From positions 1 to 19,636 of the forward strand of contig JAOAFK010000208.1 in assembly GCA_026416315.1 (NCBI GenBank): a stretch of DNA of 19,636 bases. The letters run 5' to 3'. The position numbers and the translations under genes were made by a program. Below the pieces are notes generated by a model, which worked only from the letters and a program-made list of their open reading frames with translations, was not told where the DNA came from and ran no database searches. The DNA comes from Syntrophorhabdaceae bacterium (GTDB taxonomy: Bacteria > Desulfobacterota > Syntrophorhabdia > Syntrophorhabdales > Syntrophorhabdaceae). The first letter of the stretch is position 1, and each line of letters begins with the position of its first letter. Shown here one piece after another: positions 1 to 6,304 of this stretch.

Positions 1-78
1 GTTACTGGATTAACGGCGCAGGACGGAAATAAAAAGGCGAGAAACATGGCTAAAGCCATAAAAAAAAGAAAAAAATGA
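1..78 (+). CDS. 3' end of an unidentified plus-strand gene (partial)
   Basis: Frame 1 is open from the first base to a TGA at 76-78, giving 25 codons that end in a lysine- and arginine-rich tail (AKAIKKRKK). The gene would begin upstream of the window and converge on the minus-strand cluster, with 26 bp between the two stop codons. The tail is too short to assign a family. It could also be a chance open frame, since 25 codons without a stop is not rare. The inverted repeat ATGGCT-AA-AGCCAT at 47-60 lies inside it. No terminator is visible between the convergent genes. Confidence 0.4.
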   Translation, partial: VTGLTAQDGNKKARNMAKAIKKRKK

Positions 79-104
79 CTTGTTTTATATACAATTTTCA
101 TCAT

Positions 105-2003
105 TTATTCGAGTTTGAATCCTTTCTCCTTAAAAAGCTTCAAGCAGGCATAAACTACATCTTTATCGTATAACATGCCCGCATTTTTTTCAATTTCATT
201 GAGGGCTGTATCAATTCCTAAGGCAGGTCTGTATGGACGATGAGAGGCAATAGCCTCAACGACATCGGCAACAGATAGTATTCGCGCCTCTATTAAAATT
301 TCATCTCCTTTTAGCCCCCTTGGATAACCTGAGCCATCGAGTTTTTCATGGTGCTGATAAACGATCTCTGCAACAGTTTTAAGATAATCTATATTTTTAA
401 GTATCTCATATCCGTTTCCAGGATGCTGTTTTACCAGCTCAAACTCAACTGGTGTGAGTTTTCTCGGTGTGCTTAATATCTCGGCCGGTATGGCAATCTT
501 TCCGAGGTCATGTATGGTGCCTGCCATACGGACGCTTTCTATCTGCTCGGGGCTCAAGCCCATCTCCTGGGCTATGTACCTCGCAAGGTTTGCCACCCTC
601 TTCTGGTGTCCCGCAGTATAAGGATCCCTCGATTCAACAGCAAGGCTTATAACATCTATTACAGAACCTATAATTCTTCTTAACCTGTTATAGCTTTCCT
701 TTAGTTGTTGCTCTGCCTCTATTCTTTTTTTCTCCTGTTCTATACTGTATATGGCAAATCCTAAATCCTTTGCAACACCTATCAAAAGTTCTTTCTCTTC
801 ATTACTGTTTATAAATTTTTTAGACAGGGAAACGCTTAAAATCCCATAAATCCTATCCTCATGCTCAATCTTTAAGTTACAGCACCTATGATCTATCATC
901 TCTTTTCCAATAGGGCATTCAGGACATTCTGAGTGCGGATCAACAATAACAGCCTCCGAATCATTAAATGCCCTTATAATACAGTCAGGGGTTTTGTGTT
1001 TAACAAGTTCCTCAAGAGATTTCATATCTTCTGTTTTGAATACATTACTGCTTGAGGAGATAATATGGTAATGATCTCTCAACAATATAAGGGCGTGGCC
1101 GTAACCCCTTGTTTCGACAAGGATATGGCATGCGTGTCCCACAAGTCTTTCTACATCCTTTTCTTGGTTAATTAGTTTTTTAACATTCAGTATTGCCTTT
1201 AACACAAGGTTTAAATGATGATAACCCTCCCTGCTTTCTTTAAGGGCCCTTATGTTTTCTCTATTATCAGTTACATCTCGTATAAAACCTCCTACCCCTT
1301 TTTTCAAGTTTGGTAGCATCACAGGGAATTTTCTTATCTCGTAGATTCTTCCTCTTGATGTCTCTTCTGTGATGATGAGTGAATTTTTTTCAAGGGCTAA
1401 TTTATCTGCAGATGCGAACCTTTTGGCAACATCTTCGGGAAATACTTCAAAGCTTGTCTTTCCAATTATTTCTTTTTCTTCTTTTTTGATAAAATCAAGA
1501 TATGCCTTATTTGCCATGACATACCGAAAGTCTTCGTCTTTTAAAAAAATCATATCCGATGACGCCTCTATGAATCTTCTATATCTTTCTTCGCTTTCGG
1601 CAATTCTCTTCTCTGCCTTTACACGTTCTGTTACATCCTCTATGATGGTTATGGTGCCTGTAATCTCTTCACCCTTTATAAGAGCTGATATGATCCCACT
1701 TTGCTGCATATGGGTGAAATAAGCGTTATTATTTTTTAGCTCTATGGGGATTATATATTTATGAAGTCTCTGTGAAACCACATGTGTTTTACCTTCAAGG
1801 GCCTCCCTGTAATAATTTGCAATAAAACATCCCTGTATCTCAGGATAGATTTCATACAGATTTTTCCCGAGCACATCCGTTGCCTTTCTACCTGTATTTA
1901 TTTCAAGCCACCTGTTCCATGAGCCTATCACAAGGTGTTCATCTGTTGTAAATATCCCGAGACTTACAGAGTCTTCAAGCCATTTAAGGACGCACTCATT
2001 CAT
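105..2003 (-). CDS. PAS-PAS-GAF-HD-GYP cyclic-di-GMP phosphodiesterase (predicted)
   Basis: This 632-residue cytosolic protein ends in an HD-GYP domain (about 440-632), a family that hydrolyses c-di-GMP. The metal-binding HD pair is H498-D499, and the GYP signature HHEKLDGSGYP is at 551-561; H466, H527 and D580 are further likely ligands. Upstream are PAS 1 (about 8-130, with WNRWLE and THMQQ), PAS 2 (about 137-250) and a GAF domain (about 265-425) with a CPECP motif and a later CC pair. No membrane segment is seen. The ATG at 2003 follows an AAGGA ribosome site about 7 bases upstream and lies 13 bp after the GGDEF gene, so it is the last gene of the operon. Its C-terminal domain is strikingly similar to that of the second HD-GYP protein at 16942-18363. 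Family and domain order are secure; the substrate is inferred from intact motifs. Confidence 0.92.
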   Translation of the reverse strand: MNECVLKWLEDSVSLGIFTTDEHLVIGSWNRWLEINTGRKATDVLGKNLYEIYPEIQGCFIANYYREALEGKTHVVSQRLHKYIIPIELKNNNAYFTHMQQSGIISALIKGEEITGTITIIEDVTERVKAEKRIAESEERYRRFIEASSDMIFLKDEDFRYVMANKAYLDFIKKEEKEIIGKTSFEVFPEDVAKRFASADKLALEKNSLIITEETSRGRIYEIRKFPVMLPNLKKGVGGFIRDVTDNRENIRALKESREGYHHLNLVLKAILNVKKLINQEKDVERLVGHACHILVETRGYGHALILLRDHYHIISSSSNVFKTEDMKSLEELVKHKTPDCIIRAFNDSEAVIVDPHSECPECPIGKEMIDHRCCNLKIEHEDRIYGILSVSLSKKFINSNEEKELLIGVAKDLGFAIYSIEQEKKRIEAEQQLKESYNRLRRIIGSVIDVISLAVESRDPYTAGHQKRVANLARYIAQEMGLSPEQIESVRMAGTIHDLGKIAIPAEILSTPRKLTPVEFELVKQHPGNGYEILKNIDYLKTVAEIVYQHHEKLDGSGYPRGLKGDEILIEARILSVADVVEAIASHRPYRPALGIDTALNEIEKNAGMLYDKDVVYACLKLFKEKGFKLE

Positions 2004-2016
2004 CTACATTCCTTTT

Positions 2017-3348
2017 TTATCTTATGTTCTTTTTCCTTTTTTTGTCCTCATACATCATGGCATCTGCCTCTGCAATGAGTTCGTCTAAATTTTTAGGTTC
2101 ATCTGGGTTAAACACAGAAAAACCTAAACTTAAAGATAGCTCGAATCCATTATTCCCTGATTCATTACAACTCTTGAGATTTTCTTCCAGCCTCTCTAAC
2201 AATACAGATGCATCTGCAGGTTTTGCATCCAGCGCAAGAACTGCAAATTCATCACCTCCCAGTCTTGATACAATGTCTGAATCCCTGTATGTCTCTTTTA
2301 AAACCCGTGCTGTTTGTTTAAGCGCTTCATCTCCTGTCTGGTGTCCCAGTGTATCGTTTATCCACTTCATGTCGTCAAGGTCAAAAAAGAAAAGTAGCAT
2401 ATGGTCCCCTGCCCTCTGGGCAACCTTTAACTGCTGCTTGGCCAGGGTCAAAAATCCCCTTCTGTTGTATAACCCTGTTAAGTCATCGGTAATGGCCATG
2501 GACTTTAAGGCCTCTTCGAGTTGTCTCTTTTCTGTAACATCTTCACCAGAACTCAATACTCCTATAATCTTTCCCGCATCATCCTTTATGATGGAGTTGT
2601 GCCAATGGATAATCCTTATTCCATGCGTTCTCGTCCTTATTAAGTTTTCATGCTCTTCATAGGGTTCAATTTTGCCCTTAATTATATTTCCGAATATGGA
2701 CTTTATCTCCTCCTTCTCCTTCTCCACAATAAACATATCTATCCAGTTCTTTCCCAATAGCTCTTCTTTGGTGTATCCGAGTATTTCACATCCCTTTCTG
2801 TTTATCAGGGTTATGTTTGCATTTTCATCAAGGATGAGCATTATTACACCAGCAATGTTAAAATAGTGCTGGGCAAGGTCCCTTTCCTTTTTTGCAGCCT
2901 CCTCGGCTTTTTTTAATACCTCTGCCTCCTTTTTCAGAACCATCTCCCTGAATACCCTGTCTGTTACATCCTCTATCATAGTAACGGTACCTACCACATC
3001 CCAACCTGAGATGAGGGGTGCTATCTGAACTGTTTGCTGCATCTGGCTGAAATAATTTGTAAAATCCTTTTCAGGAGGTAAAGAGATGAGAAATTTATGG
3101 AACCTGTGGGAAAGGATTGCAGCCTGACCGTTTAAGGCCTGATAAAAATATCTATCTGCTTTCTTTTCATTGATTTCAGAAAATATATAAAGGATATTTT
3201 TTCCTATTATCTTTTCAGCGGGTATCTTGCTTTTTTCTTCAAGCCATCTGTTCCACAATATGACTTTCAAACTCTCATCTGTTACAAAAACACCTTTAAT
3301 CAAAAAGTTTTCAACCCAATGGTATAAACTATGTTTGTATAAATCCAT
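2017..3348 (-). CDS. PAS-PAS-GGDEF diguanylate cyclase (predicted)
   Basis: This 443-residue soluble protein should make c-di-GMP from two GTP. The GGDEF domain covers about 280-440, with the signature GGDEF at 364-368, the metal-binding D323 in FFDLDDMKWIND, and an intact inhibitory I-site RDSD at 355-358, exactly five residues before GGDEF. This predicts an active enzyme with product feedback. PAS 1 (about 1-130) carries WNRWLE, HRFHKFLI and SQMQQ and matches the PAS of the neighbouring HD-GYP protein. A charged helix (about 131-160) leads to PAS 2 (about 161-275, ending GEDVTEKRQ). The ATG at 3348 is 16 bp after the cheC stop; the ribosome site is only moderate (GGA close to the start, TAAGGG further up). 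It has no receiver domain, so a link to CheA would have to be indirect. Confidence 0.92.
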   Translation of the reverse strand: MDLYKHSLYHWVENFLIKGVFVTDESLKVILWNRWLEEKSKIPAEKIIGKNILYIFSEINEKKADRYFYQALNGQAAILSHRFHKFLISLPPEKDFTNYFSQMQQTVQIAPLISGWDVVGTVTMIEDVTDRVFREMVLKKEAEVLKKAEEAAKKERDLAQHYFNIAGVIMLILDENANITLINRKGCEILGYTKEELLGKNWIDMFIVEKEKEEIKSIFGNIIKGKIEPYEEHENLIRTRTHGIRIIHWHNSIIKDDAGKIIGVLSSGEDVTEKRQLEEALKSMAITDDLTGLYNRRGFLTLAKQQLKVAQRAGDHMLLFFFDLDDMKWINDTLGHQTGDEALKQTARVLKETYRDSDIVSRLGGDEFAVLALDAKPADASVLLERLEENLKSCNESGNNGFELSLSLGFSVFNPDEPKNLDELIAEADAMMYEDKKRKKNIR

Positions 3349-3364
3349 ATTCCATAAACCCTTA

Positions 3365-3961
3365 CTACCCTAATTTTTCTATGGCCTCTAAAAGTCTATC
3401 AAGGGAGCCTACACCGAGGACAATCACAAGGTAACCCCCTATTTCGCTGCCTTTTATTTTAAATTCTGTGGCTATTAAAAGGGCATACCTGATCTCTTCC
3501 TTTCCTATAACAAGGGTATTTAACATGTCACCTAATTGATTTAAATGAAACCTCGGAACAGAGAATGTGATATGCACCTGAAGCATATTGCCGAATGTTC
3601 CGAGACAGGCGTTTAGAAGTATGTTGCCCACCTCTATCAAGACTTCCTTAGCTGATACATCTATTGTTTCCACCTCTTCATCTGTGAGCAAACTTGTAAG
3701 GGCCGTAGCACCCTTATAATCAAGAAGTAGTAAGGCATCACCTGCTACCTTACCTGTGAAAATCTGATGTACCGTTGCTACCTCATCCTTGATTAGACCC
3801 TCAAGGGTAGGTATGAGGTCGCCTATGGCATAGATTTCTACCTGTGGCACATCTATTAAGATCCTGTGACCTGTAAGTTCTGACAGGGAAGATGCAGCCC
3901 TGCCGAAGGCAATGTTTATCACCTCTTTTAGAGAATCCTTTTGTCTTTCCGAAAGTAGCAT
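3365..3961 (-). CDS. cheC: CheC-type CheY-phosphate phosphatase
   Basis: CheC proteins dephosphorylate CheY~P through two copies of the motif (D/S)x3Ex2Nx22P. Both copies are visible in this 198-residue protein. Site 1 is D9, E13, N16, P39 with exact spacing. Site 2 is E106, E110, N113, P136 with exact spacing but glutamate in place of the usual D or S at its first position. The gene starts one base after the cheY stop, and the GGGGGG encoding the last two glycines of CheY serves as its ribosome site, so the two are probably translationally coupled. No cheD, the usual CheC partner in Bacillus and Thermotoga, lies in the window. The closest relative in the locus is the C-terminal part of the receiver-CheC fusion at 18356-19318. 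Confidence 0.92.
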   Translation of the reverse strand: MLLSERQKDSLKEVINIAFGRAASSLSELTGHRILIDVPQVEIYAIGDLIPTLEGLIKDEVATVHQIFTGKVAGDALLLLDYKGATALTSLLTDEEVETIDVSAKEVLIEVGNILLNACLGTFGNMLQVHITFSVPRFHLNQLGDMLNTLVIGKEEIRYALLIATEFKIKGSEIGGYLVIVLGVGSLDRLLEAIEKLG

Positions 3962-3962
3962 T

Positions 3963-4319
3963 TTACCCCCCTTTTATAACCTTCAGTGCCTCCAGAACCT
4001 TTTCTGGTGAAAAAGGCTTATTTACAAACCCTCTTGCACCCTCTTTTATCACTTCTTCCCTTGTGGCAGTTTGAATATCAGCAGTTGCCACAATGATGAT
4101 GGAGTTTTTGTCCATCTGCCTTATCTTTTTTAAAACCTCAATTCCCTTTAAACCCTCCATTGTAAGGTCAAGAAAGACCGCGTCAGGCTTTTCAAGAAAA
4201 TATTTCTCGATACCCGTTATACCGTCCTCTGCCTCAATAACCTCATAACCAGCTTCCAGAAGTATATTCTTCAACACCCGCCTTGCCAGGGCAGAATCAT
4301 CTATAATCAATATCTTCAT
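3963..4319 (-). CDS. cheY: Single-domain CheY response regulator
   Basis: This is a 118-residue stand-alone receiver domain. The acidic pocket is D7-D8, the phosphorylation site is D51 (VFLDL), and T79 and K101 complete the active site. CheA would phosphorylate it and CheC, encoded immediately downstream, would dephosphorylate it. The ATG at 4319 was chosen because MKILIIDD is the normal receiver N-terminus and GGAGGG lies just upstream at 4324-4329; the frame can be extended to a TTG at 4355, which adds 12 unlikely residues. Its sequence closely parallels the receiver half of the fusion at 18356-19318 (shared GYEVIEA and TADIQ). There is no output domain, so its target, motor or other, is not visible. 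Confidence 0.93.
   Translation of the reverse strand: MKILIIDDSALARRVLKNILLEAGYEVIEAEDGITGIEKYFLEKPDAVFLDLTMEGLKGIEVLKKIRQMDKNSIIIVATADIQTATREEVIKEGARGFVNKPFSPEKVLEALKVIKGG
3966..3971 (-). promoter_or_regulatory. Ribosome binding site of cheC inside the last codons of cheY
   Basis: On the minus strand GGGGGG precedes TAAA and the cheC ATG. The same six bases are the last two glycine codons of cheY, so the site lies entirely within the upstream coding sequence. This layout suggests coupled translation of the kinase target and its phosphatase. Confidence 0.6.
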
Positions 4320-4373
4320 ATTACCCTCCGTTATGCATATATTGCTTGGACTCAATACTCAATGCCCTTTATC

Positions 4374-5417
4374 TCAAATATTTTTTATAATACCCTCTGC
4401 CATCTTTTCAAGGCGATATACCTCATCACTTAAACCTGCCTCATAAACGCTCCTGGGCATGCCGTATACAATACAGGACTCCTCTGCCTCTGTCAATATT
4501 TTACCTCCTTGAGATTTTATCCAGGCTGCCCCTTCTTTCCCATCTGAACCCATACCTGTCATGACAACACCGAGTACCCTATTTTTGAACACCTCAGCAG
4601 CAGACCTAAACATCACATCCACTGACGGTTTATGAAGTGTATCAAAGGGCCTTAAATCAAGATGTGCCACAACGACACCATCAGGACGTCTTAAAAAGGT
4701 CATATGCCTTCCTGCAGGAGCAACCAGGACAATACCCCTTTCAAGGACATCCCCTTCTTTTGCCTCTTTAACGGTCAAGGCAGATACCTCATTTAATTTA
4801 TTTGCAAAGGCCTCTGTATAGCCTACAGGCATATGGATCACTATTGCCACAGGAACAGGAAAATCACCAGGGAGCTGAGATATTAAAAACTTCAATGCCT
4901 GGGGACCACCTGTTGATATGCCTATTACCACTATATCCGCATTCTCTGCCTTATCTTTAATAGCAACAGGTTGGGGTATCTCTTTTTTCTCAATGTATGG
5001 CATCACCTGCTTCATGGGCACCTTTGATGCCATTTTCACCTTTTCGATAATCTCTTCAGAAATTTCAAAAATCCTCTCTGTTGCAAGGGCTGTAGGTTTC
5101 TGCACAAAATCTATGGCCCCTGCATCAAGTGCCCGAAGGGCCAGTTCGCTTGTATCACTGGCAATACTCAATATGACTACAGGTATGGGTTTTTTCGACA
5201 TCTGCTTTTTTAAAAACCCAACACCGTCGAGATTGGGCATGATAAGGTCCAGGGTTATGACATCTGGTTTTAATGTCTCAACCATCTCAAGTGCCTCCAC
5301 CCCATCCCTTGCTGTGCCGACGACTTCAATAAAAGGGCTTCTTGAAAGTATCTGTTTTACAACCTTTCTCACATAAGCAGAGTCATCAACCACTAAAACT
5401 CGAATGACCTCTCCCAT
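4374..5417 (-). CDS. cheB: CheB chemoreceptor methylesterase/glutamine deamidase
   Basis: CheB removes methyl groups from receptor glutamates when its receiver is phosphorylated by CheA. The receiver covers about 1-125 (D11-D12, D57, K107). After a linker, the esterase domain (about 160-347) shows the catalytic triad S168 (GISTGG), H195 (VIHMP) and D292 (MTGMGSDG). The length of 347 residues is normal. The ATG at 5417 has GGGGG at 5423-5427 and gives the standard N-terminus MGEVIRVLVVDDS. An upstream ATG at 5471 overlaps the cheR stop as ATGA and would add 18 residues; it may instead serve coupled re-initiation. A 54-bp gap follows before cheY. Together with CheR this gives a complete adaptation pair for the cluster's MCP. 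Confidence 0.94.
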   Translation of the reverse strand: MGEVIRVLVVDDSAYVRKVVKQILSRSPFIEVVGTARDGVEALEMVETLKPDVITLDLIMPNLDGVGFLKKQMSKKPIPVVILSIASDTSELALRALDAGAIDFVQKPTALATERIFEISEEIIEKVKMASKVPMKQVMPYIEKKEIPQPVAIKDKAENADIVVIGISTGGPQALKFLISQLPGDFPVPVAIVIHMPVGYTEAFANKLNEVSALTVKEAKEGDVLERGIVLVAPAGRHMTFLRRPDGVVVAHLDLRPFDTLHKPSVDVMFRSAAEVFKNRVLGVVMTGMGSDGKEGAAWIKSQGGKILTEAEESCIVYGMPRSVYEAGLSDEVYRLEKMAEGIIKNI

Positions 5418-5467
5418 ATTAACCCCCTTATGTTTAATTATGGGTTCTGCATTTAAAACAATGAAGA

Positions 5468-6304
5468 TCATTTAACATAACAGAATGCCCCTCCAATCTC
5501 TCTTAATTGGAAATTATCAGTTATCTTGAGTAATGACTCTGCAGCACCTACAAAAAGGTAACCCGGTGAAGGCATGCGTTCATGAAAAAAATTCACTATC
5601 TTTCGTATAACATTTTCGCTGAAATAAATAAAAACATTTCTGCAGAAAATCACATGGGAGGCAGCCAGGTCATATATCCTGTGGGTCTCTAAAAGATTTG
5701 CCACACTGAATTTCACAAGTCTATGTATATTCTCTGAAATCTTAAACATATTGCCCTTCTGTGTAAAATATTTCTCCTTCAATGCAATCGGTGCATTTCT
5801 AAAAGACCTTTCTCTATAGAGACCTTCCCTTGCCTTTTCAATAGACCTTCTACTTGCATCTGTAGCATTTATATCGATGGACATCTTATCGAACCAGCCT
5901 GCCTCGTTTAATTCCATAGCAATGGTTAAAGGCTCCTCACCTGTGGCACAGGCAGCACTCCATATCTTTAATGTCTCGTCCTTTCTTTTTTCATAATGAT
6001 GAGGGACTATGATATTTACAAGGACCTTTATCTGATCCATCTCTCTCCAGAAGTATGTCTCCGGTACTGTTAAAGCATCAAAGACCCTTTCCCATTCATT
6101 ATCGCTATCGGCATCATATTTTAAATAGTAATAATAATCTAAAAAGGAACTGAAACCCTTTTCAAGGACAAGGGGGGAGAGTTTATCACCGAGGATATCC
6201 TTTTTCCCATCCTCATAGAAGATACCTGTTTTTTCCTTTATGAGTTCCCTCAATAGGGTAAATGCGCTATCAGGTAGACCCAGCGTCTCACTGTAGAATC
6301 TCAC
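5468..6304 (-). CDS. cheR: CheR chemoreceptor methyltransferase
   Basis: CheR transfers methyl groups from S-adenosylmethionine to glutamates of MCPs. The 278-residue protein has the helical N-terminal domain (about 10-80), the conserved PETYFWRE segment (81-88), the SAM-binding loop WSAACATGEEP (115-125) and the family hallmark CRNVFIYF (221-228), followed by GAAESL. The start is a GTG at 6304, inside the end of the PAS-HEAT gene (17-base overlap), with AAGG about 13 bases upstream; no ATG exists nearby in frame. Its stop overlaps an in-frame ATG of cheB (ATGA). The MCP in this window has no NWETF-like C-terminal tether, so CheR probably binds the receptor directly. Confidence 0.93.
   Translation of the reverse strand: MRFYSETLGLPDSAFTLLRELIKEKTGIFYEDGKKDILGDKLSPLVLEKGFSSFLDYYYYLKYDADSDNEWERVFDALTVPETYFWREMDQIKVLVNIIVPHHYEKRKDETLKIWSAACATGEEPLTIAMELNEAGWFDKMSIDINATDASRRSIEKAREGLYRERSFRNAPIALKEKYFTQKGNMFKISENIHRLVKFSVANLLETHRIYDLAASHVIFCRNVFIYFSENVIRKIVNFFHERMPSPGYLFVGAAESLLKITDNFQLREIGGAFCYVK

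Noticed and set aside
47..60. Palindrome ATGGCT-AA-AGCCAT as a terminator for the convergent genes
   Set aside because: On the plus strand it is followed by A residues; on the minus strand the T tract precedes the stem and does not follow it. It also codes for part of the lysine-rich tail.
2024..2662. Plus-strand open frame of 212 codons opposite the GGDEF gene
   Set aside because: It is antisense to the intact GGDEF and PAS domains, and its serine- and phenylalanine-rich product fits no family; it is a mirror of the real coding frame.
3365..3961. Assigning the stand-alone phosphatase as CheX or FliY
   Set aside because: Two Ex2Nx22P sites are present, which fits CheC and not the single-site CheX, and there is no FliN-like C-terminal domain.
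4320..4355. TTG start at 4355 for CheY
   Set aside because: It adds 12 residues before the standard receiver N-terminus, and the GGAGGG site is placed for ATG at 4319.
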